From assembly GCF_900232905.1 (NCBI RefSeq), contig NZ_OCTQ01000004.1, positions 62,001-126,000 of the forward strand: a DNA stretch of 64,000 nucleotides. The letters are read 5' to 3'. This document shows, in pieces, positions 54,410 through 62,299 of this stretch; within the stretch, counting starts at the first letter, position 1, and each line of letters begins with the position of its first letter. The translations under genes were made by a program, and so were the position numbers. The DNA comes from Miniphocaeibacter massiliensis. GTDB taxonomy: Bacteria > Bacillota > Clostridia > Tissierellales > Peptoniphilaceae. The notes under the pieces are model-generated. The model was not told where the DNA came from and made no database searches. It saw only the letters and a program-made list of their open reading frames with translations.

Positions 54410-54476
54410 TAATGACATATATTAATTTATAGGTATAATGTATATAGACGTTTAGTTTATTGAAAGAGGAATATTG

Positions 54477-55394
54477 ATGTATCATTTTATAGTAAACCCA
54501 AACTCTCGAGGAGGACTTGGAAGTAAACTTTGGGAGAAATTAAAAATTATTTTAGATGAAAAAAAAATCATTTACAATTATAGCCTTACCAAAAATTCAA
54601 AAGACGCTGAAAAAATAGCAACAAGCCTTTCTGAAAATATAAATAATCCAACTACTATCATAGTATTAGGTGGAGATGGCACTTTGAATGAAGTTGTCAA
54701 TGGATTAAAAAACATTAATTTAATTACTCTAGGAGTAGTTCCTATTGGTTCTGGAAATGATTTTGTAAGATCTTTTGGCGATAAAAAAACCTACCAACAA
54801 TATTTAGAAAGTATATTATCTCCTAAAGAAATTGTTGAATACAATATGGGAATAGTCGAAAACGAAAATTACACTAGAAAATTTATTGTATCTTCTGGTA
54901 TAGGCTTTGATGCTTCCATTACAAATACTGTAAATTATTCTATTTTTAGAAAAATATTTAAAAATACACCAATAGTAAAGCTCATCTATATTTTTAGTAC
55001 CATAAAAATTCTTATACAATATAAATCTTTGAAATATACAGTACATGAAGACAATAAAGTTACAGAGTTTGATAATGGATTTTTTTGTGTAGTTATGAAT
55101 ACACCTTATGAGGGAAAAGCCGTTAAATTTTGTCCTAATGCTAAAGGTTATGATAACTATTTAGACTTTTGTATAATTACAAGTAAACATAAATTAAAAA
55201 TAGTTTACCTAATTTTAAGAGCATATTTTGGTAAACATATAACAAGTAAAAGTGTATATATTTCTAAAGGTAAAAACTTTAAGATAGAATGCTCTGATAT
55301 TACTCATTGCCATACTGATGGTGAACAAATAGGTAAAAGTAATTGGGCAAAATATTATTTAGCTAATAATAAATTAAAAATAATAGTAAATTAA
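54477..55394 (+). CDS. Diacylglycerol/lipid kinase, YegS/DgkB family
   Basis: The 305-residue protein has IVNPNSRGG at the start, the nucleotide-binding GGDGTLNEVVNG near 60-71 and the second GSGNDFVRSF motif, all typical of the DAG kinase catalytic domain. It probably phosphorylates diacylglycerol for phospholipid recycling, for example from lipoteichoic acid synthesis. ATG at 54477 follows AGAGG by seven bases. A TATAAT box is at 54434-54439. Its stop lies 11 bases before the sigma-B-type promoter of unit U3. Confidence 0.9.
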   Translation: MYHFIVNPNSRGGLGSKLWEKLKIILDEKKIIYNYSLTKNSKDAEKIATSLSENINNPTTIIVLGGDGTLNEVVNGLKNINLITLGVVPIGSGNDFVRSFGDKKTYQQYLESILSPKEIVEYNMGIVENENYTRKFIVSSGIGFDASITNTVNYSIFRKIFKNTPIVKLIYIFSTIKILIQYKSLKYTVHEDNKVTEFDNGFFCVVMNTPYEGKAVKFCPNAKGYDNYLDFCIITSKHKLKIVYLILRAYFGKHITSKSVYISKGKNFKIECSDITHCHTDGEQIGKSNWAKYYLANNKLKIIVN

Positions 55395-55405
55395 TTTATA
55401 AAAAT

Positions 55406-55429
55406 GTTTAAATCTTTTTTATTGGGTAT
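55406..55429 (+). promoter_or_regulatory. Sigma-B-type promoter of unit U3
   Basis: GTTTAA (55406-55411), 12 bases, then GGGTAT (55424-55429). It is identical in both hexamers and in spacing to the promoters of units B1 and B2, 30 kb away and on the other strand. Confidence 0.7.
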
Positions 55430-55669
55430 ATATTTAATACAAAATAATTTTAGTTTACAATTATACCAACTAAAATTAAAAAAATATATATTAGAATTTG
55501 ATGTCGGGTTTAGTATAAGAGGTTATACTTTATCTTTATTCAAATAATAAATGTATATTATTAATTATCACTAAAATTATTTTTTAATATAAATCTAATG
55601 TTATTAAATATAACCCAAGATTTTTAAAAGAATTGTTTTTTCAAAAATTTTTAGAAGGGATTTGATATT
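55430..55669 (+). other. AT-rich leader of unit U3
   Basis: The 240-base leader starts with a hairpin at 55446-55477 (arms AATTTTAGTT/AACTAAAATT, 12-base loop) and has no normal ORF with a start codon. An open frame at about 55434-55547 (ending FDVGFSIRGYTLSLFK) lacks ATG, GTG or TTG. The 3' end (TTTTTAAAAG to AGAAGGGATTTG) can be aligned with unit B2. Confidence 0.5.
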
Positions 55670-55711
55670 ATGATGGAACCTAAAATAGATTGTTGGTGTA
55701 ATTGCAAATAA
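55670..55711 (+). CDS. Candidate micropeptide of unit U3 (EPK-x2-CW family)
   Basis: The 13-codon ORF reads MMEPKIDCWCNCK. AGAAGGGA lies about 10 bases before the first ATG, and an in-frame stop 18 bases upstream limits extension. EPK-x2-CW matches the two copies at 24.17-25.02 kb. Here three of the last six residues are Cys, so a metal-binding or disulfide-forming product is possible. A terminator starts at the stop codon. Nothing in the same orientation follows for over 3 kb, so it is not a leader peptide for a gene. Translation is unproven. Confidence 0.5.
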   Translation: MMEPKIDCWCNCK

Positions 55712-55749
55712 AAAGAGATTTTACTAAAAAATGGTAGAGTCTCTTTTTT
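55711..55749 (+). terminator. Terminator of unit U3
   Basis: AAAAGAGATTTTAC pairs with GTAGAGTCTCTTTT (some G-U pairs) around a nine-base loop, with T residues following. It begins within the stop codon of the micro-ORF. Confidence 0.85.
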
Positions 55750-55792
55750 GTTTGCTTAAATTTAGTAGAATTAAAATTGATTTAACAAAAAC

Positions 55793-55820
55793 AAAAAAGA
55801 TGCTTTAAAAGCATCTTTTT
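55793..55820 (-). terminator. Terminator of the 3D-domain protein gene
   Basis: Arms AAAAAGATGCTTT and AAAGCATCTTTTT form a near-perfect hairpin directly after the stop, with T residues on the minus strand. Confidence 0.86.
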
Positions 55821-55821
55821 A

Positions 55822-56871
55822 TTATTTTAATATATAAACTTTTACGTTATTTTTTACTCCCCATTGGTAACATCTATCCACTGAATTAAAGTGAACATCT
55901 ATTTTGTTTCCTTTTATAGCTCCACCTGTGTCACCTGCTATAGCATATCCATAACCTTCAACATATACTTTTGTTCCTAAAGGTATAACTCTTCTATCAA
56001 CAGCTATAACATTTGGGTTTTTTCTTAAGTCTATTCCTGAAGCAGTTTTATGGCTAAGTCCTGGTTCATTCATACTGTAAGCTGTTGCTTTTACAGTTAA
56101 AACTTTTGAATAAGCAAAATCTTTATCATTGTTTTGGTTATTCTCTTGTTTTGATTCTTCTTGTGCTGGTTTCTTAGCTGGTGCCTTTGCTACTTCCTTA
56201 GCTGATAAATAAGAAGAATAAACATAACCTGTTTTTCCATTATATTCTATTTTTAACCAGTTATTTTCTAAAGTTCCTGTTACTTTTGTTCCTTTAGCTA
56301 ATACTCCTAAAGATTTACTTTCTGTCTTGCTAGATTGTCTAACATTTAAAGAATCAGTAGTCCATCTTGTTAAAGTTTCAGATTTCTTTTCTTTTACTTC
56401 AGTAGGCTCTTCTTTTGCTTCTGTTGTTTCTTCAGTAGCTTCAGTTGACTCTTCTTTCGCTTCTGTTGTTTCTTCAGTAGCTTCAGTAGGCTCTTCTTTT
56501 GCTTCTGTTGTTTCTTCAGTAGCTTCAGTTGACTCTTCTGTTGTTCCTATTACTTCAGCTGACCTTACTGGTGTTTCTTCTCCTATAGTTAAACTACCTA
56601 TAAGATTTTCTGTATAACCTTGAATATCTGAAACAATTGTTAGTCCTTCGTTTTCAGCTATGATTATTCCACCTGCAAGACTTAAAATAATTTGCTCTTG
56701 TGATCCTATATATTCTACTTTGTTGTTTTCAATTTGATCTACTGCTACTGTTGAATCTTCACCTTCTATTTTAGGTAAGTCCACTTTAGTATCAGCATAA
56801 CTCAAATTAATGGATGATGCTGTTATTGCTCCTACTGCAAGACCAGAAACCATTAATTTCTTAAAATTCAT
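55822..56871 (-). CDS. Secreted cell-wall protein with SH3 and 3D domains
   Basis: The 349-residue protein has a signal peptide (MNFKKLMVSGLAVGAITASS, cleavage near SYA-D), a Thr/Glu-rich repeat region of three 14-residue units (about 115-157), an SH3b domain (about 170-228) and a C-terminal 3D domain (about 258-349). The last contains TAYSMNEPG, AVDRRVIPLGTKVYV and the AGDTGG plus DVHF aspartates typical of lytic-transglycosylase-like 3D domains. It probably acts on peptidoglycan. GAGGTG precedes ATG. Several WalR-like boxes lie upstream. Confidence 0.9.
   Translation of the reverse strand: MNFKKLMVSGLAVGAITASSINLSYADTKVDLPKIEGEDSTVAVDQIENNKVEYIGSQEQIILSLAGGIIIAENEGLTIVSDIQGYTENLIGSLTIGEETPVRSAEVIGTTEESTEATEETTEAKEEPTEATEETTEAKEESTEATEETTEAKEEPTEVKEKKSETLTRWTTDSLNVRQSSKTESKSLGVLAKGTKVTGTLENNWLKIEYNGKTGYVYSSYLSAKEVAKAPAKKPAQEESKQENNQNNDKDFAYSKVLTVKATAYSMNEPGLSHKTASGIDLRKNPNVIAVDRRVIPLGTKVYVEGYGYAIAGDTGGAIKGNKIDVHFNSVDRCYQWGVKNNVKVYILK
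56405..56530 (-). repeat. Three 42-bp tandem repeats coding for a Thr/Glu linker
   Basis: Units 56405-56446, 56447-56488 and 56489-56530 are nearly identical and encode the 14-residue repeat TEATEETTEAKEE(P/S). The repeats keep frame, so gain or loss of a unit would only change linker length. Confidence 0.88.
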
Positions 56872-56907
56872 TCTTACACCTCTTTAATTGATTTTTAACT
56901 CTTTTGT

Positions 56908-56936
56908 AGTTTAACCCAACCAACTTTAGGTGTCAA
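56908..56936 (-). promoter_or_regulatory. Promoter of the 3D-domain protein gene
   Basis: On the minus strand TTGACA (56931-56936), 17 bases, then TAAACT (56908-56913). Confidence 0.75.
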
Positions 56937-57003
56937 TAAAATAGCTATATTTCAATGTTTTATATTTAAAAACTCGTCTATTTTCATCTAAAATTTACAG
57001 TTT

Positions 57004-57031
57004 TGTAACTTTTTTGTAATATTTTTGTAAT
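57004..57031 (+). promoter_or_regulatory. Triple WalR-like box
   Basis: TGTAAC, TGTAAT and TGTAAT occur at 57004, 57015 and 57026, each separated by five bases. This exactly fits the WalR (YycF) pattern TGTWAH-N5-TGTWAH, repeated once more. It lies 68 bases upstream of the 3D gene's -35. Confidence 0.7.
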
Positions 57032-57063
57032 AATTGACCCCCTTCAAACCTTGAAATCAAAAG

Positions 57064-57080
57064 GTTACAAAAGTGTTACA
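57064..57080 (-). promoter_or_regulatory. WalR-like box
   Basis: On the minus strand TGTAAC-N5-TGTAAC, a full match to the WalR consensus in the orientation of the 3D-domain gene. Confidence 0.65.
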
Positions 57081-57118
57081 ATTTTTTTCATAAAATTAAT
57101 CAATTTCCAAGGCATATT

Positions 57119-57135
57119 TGTTACTTTTTTGTAAT
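57119..57135 (+). promoter_or_regulatory. WalR-like box
   Basis: TGTTAC-N5-TGTAAT, matching the WalR consensus. It lies just after the SRPBCC gene stop, so it belongs to the same regulatory block upstream of the 3D gene. Confidence 0.55.
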
Positions 57136-57137
57136 AT

Positions 57138-57548
57138 TTACATCTCTCCTAATCTCTTTTTTATGTCATATATATATCTATTTTGTAATTTTTGTAAATT
57201 TACGAATATAAATGATGCAATCATTGCACCTACACTTTTAATGTCATTTTTTTGATAAAGCTCAACAACGCAGCTATTTTCTCCAGTTTTTTTAAACTTT
57301 GCTTCAAATATCCCATCTATATTACTGTTTTTCATTTTTAATTTATAGCTTTTGCAAGATTCTTTTTCCTCTATAATATACTTGGTTACCAATCCATTTA
57401 TAGTTGTTTCCTTAAATTCTTCTTCATTTATAAATTCTACTTTTTCTATTTCTGGTCTCCAACTTATATTATTTCTATTTGTTATAATTTCCCAAACATC
57501 TTCCACACTGGAATTAAATTCAGCTTTATTTCTAGCCTCTTTTATCAT
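57138..57548 (-). CDS. SRPBCC (START-like) family protein
   Basis: The 136-residue protein has the SRPBCC/polyketide-cyclase pattern: an early FNSSVEDVWEIITNRNNISWRPEIEKVEF strand-helix block, alternating beta strands and a long C-terminal helix (VGAMIASFIFVNLQKLQNRYIYDIKKRL). Such domains bind hydrophobic ligands. AGGAGG lies four to five bases before ATG and overlaps the last codons of hemZ upstream, so the two are coupled. The ligand is unknown. Confidence 0.78.
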   Translation of the reverse strand: MIKEARNKAEFNSSVEDVWEIITNRNNISWRPEIEKVEFINEEEFKETTINGLVTKYIIEEKESCKSYKLKMKNSNIDGIFEAKFKKTGENSCVVELYQKNDIKSVGAMIASFIFVNLQKLQNRYIYDIKKRLGEM

Positions 57549-57549
57549 T

Positions 57550-58974
57550 TTAACCTCCTATTAGTCCTTTTTTCTCTTCTATTATTATATCTATTTTATT
57601 TATATAATCTCTCATATTCTTATAATTTCTATGATTTAATATGAGCCCATCATTCTTTAAAATTTTAGTACTAGATCCCATTCCTACACCTACAATATTT
57701 TCTTCTTCTTCCATCATTGTAATATTATAGATACATTCTTTTCCTATTTTAGAAAATCCTATATTTTCCATATTTCCTAAAATTTGTTTTTGTCTATATA
57801 TATAGTACGGTATATAATCATTTTTTTTAGCAAATTCTTTTACCATATCCATCATTTTTTCTATATTCTCTACTTCATCTTTTAGTTCTATAGATTTTTC
57901 ATTTAATTTAGATCCTTTTTTAACGGACAATGTATGAACTGTTAAGTTCTCTGGCTGTAAGCTTTTTATAATTTCTAAAGTATTTTTTATATCTTCTATA
58001 TCTTCTTCTGGTAACCCTATAATTAAATCCATGTTTATTGACTCAAAACCCATGTTTTTTGCGTCATTATATCTTTTTATAAGCTCTGTATTGTTCTGCT
58101 TCCTACCTATTAGTTTTAAGGTATTTTCATTGAACGTTTGAGGATTTAAAGAAATTCTATCAACATTATATTTCTTAAGTATCTCTAACTTACTTTTAGT
58201 TATAGTATCCTCTCTTCCAGCTTCTACTGTAAATTCTTTACTCTTTAATTCACTTATATTTTCATTTATATATTTTAATAAATCCTCTAACTGTTCATCG
58301 TTTAACGATGTTGGAGTACCTCCTCCAATATATATAGTATTTAAATTTAAATTCTTGCAATAATGAAGCATTGCAAATAATTCCTTTTTTAATACTTCTA
58401 AATATTTTGGAACTAAGTCTTTATGCTTACCTATTTTTAGCGTTGAAAAACTGCAATAATCACACCTTGTAGGACAAAATGGTATATTTATATAAATACT
58501 GTAACTGTCATTTAAAAGTTTTGACAAATATACTTCTTCTATTTTAGCAATTTCTGTTATTAACTCTGCCTTTTCTCTTTGTAACAACAATTTATTCTCT
58601 AGGTGTTCTAAAGTTTCTTTTTCAGAGTATTTTTCCATAAGTTTTTTAGCTATCTTTACAGGTCTTATTCCTGTAAGCACACCCCAAGGGTTTACTTTAT
58701 TAAAAACCCTTTTGAAAAATTTTAGTATTTCAGACTTTACTAATTGTTTTTTAGTAAATAAATCATCTGTTTTTTCTTCAAAATTTTCTATATAAGAATT
58801 GTAAATTATATTGTTATTTTCTTTATATATAATAGATAGATTTTCTTCTATTGTTATATTTAGGTTGTTTTCTTTAGTTTCATCTACAAACTCAAAATTA
58901 TCTTCTCCTATAATCATTCTTATCAGTTCAAAAATTTCGTGTTTGTAATTTTTATCATTTAAGTAAACCTTCAT
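57550..58974 (-). CDS. hemZ: Coproporphyrinogen III oxidase-like radical SAM enzyme HemZ
   Basis: The 474-residue protein has a HemZ-type N-terminal extension of about 160 residues, the radical SAM cluster in IPFCPTRCDYCSF, then IYIGGGTPTSL, FTVEAGREDT, RISLNPQTF and DLIIGLPEE. HemN/HemZ proteins oxidise coproporphyrinogen III without oxygen, although many HemZ-type proteins in anaerobes have uncertain roles. No other heme genes are present here. GAGGT precedes ATG. It is co-transcribed with the SRPBCC gene. Confidence 0.85.
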   Translation of the reverse strand: MKVYLNDKNYKHEIFELIRMIIGEDNFEFVDETKENNLNITIEENLSIIYKENNNIIYNSYIENFEEKTDDLFTKKQLVKSEILKFFKRVFNKVNPWGVLTGIRPVKIAKKLMEKYSEKETLEHLENKLLLQREKAELITEIAKIEEVYLSKLLNDSYSIYINIPFCPTRCDYCSFSTLKIGKHKDLVPKYLEVLKKELFAMLHYCKNLNLNTIYIGGGTPTSLNDEQLEDLLKYINENISELKSKEFTVEAGREDTITKSKLEILKKYNVDRISLNPQTFNENTLKLIGRKQNNTELIKRYNDAKNMGFESINMDLIIGLPEEDIEDIKNTLEIIKSLQPENLTVHTLSVKKGSKLNEKSIELKDEVENIEKMMDMVKEFAKKNDYIPYYIYRQKQILGNMENIGFSKIGKECIYNITMMEEEENIVGVGMGSSTKILKNDGLILNHRNYKNMRDYINKIDIIIEEKKGLIGG

Positions 58975-59058
58975 TTTTACCTCTCGTTATAGATTATCAT
59001 AACTTCATTGAGCTACTCTACTTATTATAATATAATATTTCTGAAAGGTAGTGATTAA

Positions 59059-60216
59059 ATGACTCATAATTTTTCTAAATATGAAGAAGAATTATTATAT
59101 TTATTACAAGAGGCTGTGAGGATAAAAAGTATTAATCCTCCAGGAAATGAATTAGAAATGTGTGGTTTTGTTTATGATTTCATGAAAAATTTAGGAATCG
59201 AAACTCATAAAGTTGAAGTTGAAGAAAATAGATATGATGTAATTTCCATAATAAAAGGGGAAAATCACGATAATGGAATAATTTTTACAGGACATATGGA
59301 CGTAGTTCCTGTTAGCGAAGACGAATCTACAAGATGGACTGTTGCACCTTTTTCAGGAATTATAAAAGATGGATTTTTATATGGTAGAGGTTCTTCTGAT
59401 ATGAAGTCTGGTCTTTGTTCTATTATGATAGCTATGAAATACATTAAAGAGAACAATATTACTCCTAAAAGAGATATTGCTCTTGTTGCAACCGTCGATG
59501 AAGAAGATAGTATGAAAGGTTCTAAAGCTTTAATAGGGCATGAATTACTTAAGAATTTTAGAGAGGTTGTTGTATGTGAACCTACCAATATGGAAGTATG
59601 CAATGTAGGCAGAGGTAGAACTTATGGCATCATAGACATAAAAGGTAAAACAGGTCATGGTTCACAGGTTTCTTTAGATAAAAATGCGATTTTAATAGCT
59701 AATAAGATAATAGATAAAATGATGGCAACATACCTTTCTGATATGGCTCATGAAGAATATGGTTCTAGCTTTTGGCAACCTTTAGCTATTCATGCTTCTG
59801 TAGACCCTTGGGTTGTACCCGACGATTGTGAATTGAAAATAGATTCTCGACTTGTTCCTAACCATTATTGTGACGATATTTGGAATAGAATAGACAATAT
59901 TCTTATGGAAATAAAAAAAGAACTTCCTAGTGTTAGCACAAATGTTACAGTTTTAGATAAAAGGGAACCTTGGACTACTGATACAAATACTGAACTAATG
60001 ATAAATATTAAAAATATATATTCCATGCTAAATTACGATTTAGTATTGAAAGACTTTAAAGGAACTACAGACGGAACCATGCTTAGAAAAGATGGTCGAG
60101 ATGTTGTCATAGTTGGTCCAGGACTTCTAGCAGGTGTTCACAAAGAAAATGAAAAAGTCTTAATTTCAAACCTTTATAGAGCATTGAGGCTTTATACTGA
60201 ACTAATGCAAGTATAA
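59059..60216 (+). CDS. M20-family metallopeptidase (ArgE/DapE-like)
   Basis: The 385-residue enzyme has the M20 motifs: metal ligand His in TGHMDVVP, bridging Asp in GRGSSDMKSG, general base Glu in VDEEDSMKGS, then EPTNMEV and a late GTTDGTM with a C-terminal His in GVHKENE. The dimerisation domain begins near GRGRTYGIIDIKGK. It hydrolyses an N-acyl amino acid or dipeptide, with specificity uncertain among ArgE, DapE and carboxypeptidase-like members. AAAGGTAGTGAT precedes ATG. Confidence 0.87.
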   Translation: MTHNFSKYEEELLYLLQEAVRIKSINPPGNELEMCGFVYDFMKNLGIETHKVEVEENRYDVISIIKGENHDNGIIFTGHMDVVPVSEDESTRWTVAPFSGIIKDGFLYGRGSSDMKSGLCSIMIAMKYIKENNITPKRDIALVATVDEEDSMKGSKALIGHELLKNFREVVVCEPTNMEVCNVGRGRTYGIIDIKGKTGHGSQVSLDKNAILIANKIIDKMMATYLSDMAHEEYGSSFWQPLAIHASVDPWVVPDDCELKIDSRLVPNHYCDDIWNRIDNILMEIKKELPSVSTNVTVLDKREPWTTDTNTELMINIKNIYSMLNYDLVLKDFKGTTDGTMLRKDGRDVVIVGPGLLAGVHKENEKVLISNLYRALRLYTELMQV

Positions 60217-60250
60217 AACAAACAATACACTAACTGTAATTAAAGAAATA

Positions 60251-60296
60251 AAAAAAGATTCATTATATAGAATTTTTCATATAACGAATCTTTTTT
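60251..60296. terminator. Shared bidirectional terminator
   Basis: AAAAAAGATTC-A-TTATAT pairs with ATATAA-C-GAATCTTTTTT with one mismatch, between the convergent M20 and LtaS-like genes. Confidence 0.85.
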
Positions 60297-60311
60297 ATTT
60301 TTATTAATTAA

Positions 60312-62102
60312 TTATTTTTCTAAGAACTTTTTATCGTAAAATATACTTTTCTTACTTAATTCTTCTTCAAATTTTTTAAATCCATCTTCTTCTAGAATTG
60401 TTTTTTCTTTAGAAAATAAATTAGTCCCTAACCCTAACTTGTCCCCTTCTATTTCTACGCCAATTGATGAAAGAACTGTTGGAAACATATCAAAAGGAGC
60501 AAAATCTCTAAACTGTGTTTTTACTTCATGTTTAGGCAATATAGGATTTAGTATAACATTTGTAACTGTTCTATGATAGTCTGGGTCAAAATCTTTGAAG
60601 AAATTTTTATCCATACTTAAATGATCTCCCGTTAGTACAATAGTTGTATTTTCATAGAAAGGTTGTTTTTGAATCCATCTTACAAAATCGTAAACTTGAC
60701 TTTGAGAATGTGCAATTACATTTGCATATTGTGATTTGTAAGGAGTAGGAGCTTCTTTTTCCAAATATCCATCTGGAAAATGTGTATCGGCATTTTCCAT
60801 TACAAAATTAAAAGGCTTGCCAGTTTTTGAAAGTCTAGTTATTTCTTCTTTTGCAAAATCATATAGTTTATTATCTTCAAATCCCCACCAAACATTGTAC
60901 TTTTCTGGAATAAGTCCTTTTTTTCTAGCATATTTAACATCAAAAATATTAAAATCTCCATGGGTTGTAAAGAAAGCTGTTAATCCACCAAAGTCAGCAT
61001 CTGCTCCAAACATTATAGTTTGCTCATAGCCTTCTTTTTTTAATATATCTCCAATAGTTGTTGCTCCAGGTAGAAAATAACCATCTAAGCCATAAGTATT
61101 TCTATCTGTAGATACTTTTAATGGTAATCCTGTACTCATATTTACCATTGATGCTACTGACCAACTTGAGCCATAAGTTTGGTAAGGTCCTCCCATTAAG
61201 TCATTATTTGAAAAACTAACACCTTCTTTTGTTAATATCTCAAGCTTTGGCATTAAATTTTCATCCATATTACCACCTAGTTCTTTACTAAAATAACTAT
61301 TCTCATAAGACTCTAAGTAGATATGAATTAAATTTCTTTTTTTCTGTGGAAATGTCAATTTAATGTTTTCAGGATCTACAAAATTATCCTGAATATAATT
61401 GGATTGATTAAAGTTAGCTCTGTAAACAGAAATTAAGTCCAATTCCTTAAATGTGTAAAAAGCTCCCCCAACAAGTATTATTAAAGAAACTAAGTACATA
61501 AATCTCCTTGATAATTTATATGAGAACACTTTTTTATTATTACTTAATAAATTATATTTTCGACTCAACAAAAATATAAAAGGTATTAGAAACCCTATAA
61601 TACCTAAAATTGGTTTTTCTAAAGGTATGGCAACAGTATCAGTTGCAGTACCAACCATAGGTGATTTTAAATTGAAAATAAATTGTTCAGGTGCTACTTT
61701 CCCAAATATGCCTATGAGTAAATTTGTTCCAAAATAAAGAACCATTCCAATTATTGAAAATATAATAGCTACCACTATTAAAACTCTTGTTACTACAGTT
61801 AATTTCTCAACTGCTGTCTTAGTTGTTTTCTTAATAATAAGGTATTTTAGAGCAATAAATAACGCTCCTAAAAGCAAAGTTGCCAATATATATTTTAATG
61901 TAAATGAAATATTATATCTGTCAGATGAAAACAATGACTCTTTTTTGAAAATAAAAGTCAATACAAATAAAGATATAATATTAATACCTACAGAAATATA
62001 TAACAAGCTAAGTATTTTTTTGAATTTACTAGAATACTTAAATAATAAAACATTAATAATTCCTATTATTAATCCCGGTATTAGATAAGATAATATTTGC
62101 AT
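60312..62102 (-). CDS. LTA-synthase/phosphoglycerol-transferase-like membrane sulfatase
   Basis: The 596-residue protein has about six membrane segments over the first 230 residues, then an extracellular sulfatase-fold domain. IHIYLESYENSYF holds the first metal Glu, GGPYQTYGSSWSV the catalytic Thr, and VLTGDHLSMD the late metal Asp/His. It most resembles the LtaS/MdoB-type glycerol-phosphate transferases; some relatives decorate wall polysaccharides with glycerol phosphate (GacH-like). AGGAGG precedes ATG by five bases. It is monocistronic. Whether it makes a polymer or a single-GroP decoration is not clear. Confidence 0.86.
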   Translation of the reverse strand: MQILSYLIPGLIIGIINVLLFKYSSKFKKILSLLYISVGINIISLFVLTFIFKKESLFSSDRYNISFTLKYILATLLLGALFIALKYLIIKKTTKTAVEKLTVVTRVLIVVAIIFSIIGMVLYFGTNLLIGIFGKVAPEQFIFNLKSPMVGTATDTVAIPLEKPILGIIGFLIPFIFLLSRKYNLLSNNKKVFSYKLSRRFMYLVSLIILVGGAFYTFKELDLISVYRANFNQSNYIQDNFVDPENIKLTFPQKKRNLIHIYLESYENSYFSKELGGNMDENLMPKLEILTKEGVSFSNNDLMGGPYQTYGSSWSVASMVNMSTGLPLKVSTDRNTYGLDGYFLPGATTIGDILKKEGYEQTIMFGADADFGGLTAFFTTHGDFNIFDVKYARKKGLIPEKYNVWWGFEDNKLYDFAKEEITRLSKTGKPFNFVMENADTHFPDGYLEKEAPTPYKSQYANVIAHSQSQVYDFVRWIQKQPFYENTTIVLTGDHLSMDKNFFKDFDPDYHRTVTNVILNPILPKHEVKTQFRDFAPFDMFPTVLSSIGVEIEGDKLGLGTNLFSKEKTILEEDGFKKFEEELSKKSIFYDKKFLEK

Positions 62103-62240
62103 ATAAACCTCCTTGAGTAATTACATAAAAAATATTACTATATAAACCAAAAATAATAAAGGAAAAGGTCTAAAATATAATAATATTATTAAAATCTACC
62201 AATAACTTAAGTAGCCTTATAAAAGCTCTTTAAATAAAAG

Positions 62241-62272
62241 AATCATTAAATGAAAATTTCCACTTAATGATT
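62241..62272 (-). terminator. Terminator of rsuA-like gene
   Basis: AATCATTAA-TG pairs with CA-TTAATGATT around an eight-to-ten-base loop, with CTTTTATTT following on the minus strand. Confidence 0.7.
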
Positions 62273-62299
62273 TTTATCAGTCTAACAATATAATTAAAT

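Noticed and set aside
55434..55547. Open frame ending FDVGFSIRGYTLSLFK in the U3 leader
   Set aside because: It has no ATG, GTG or TTG start and no ribosome site, so I treat it as untranslated leader.
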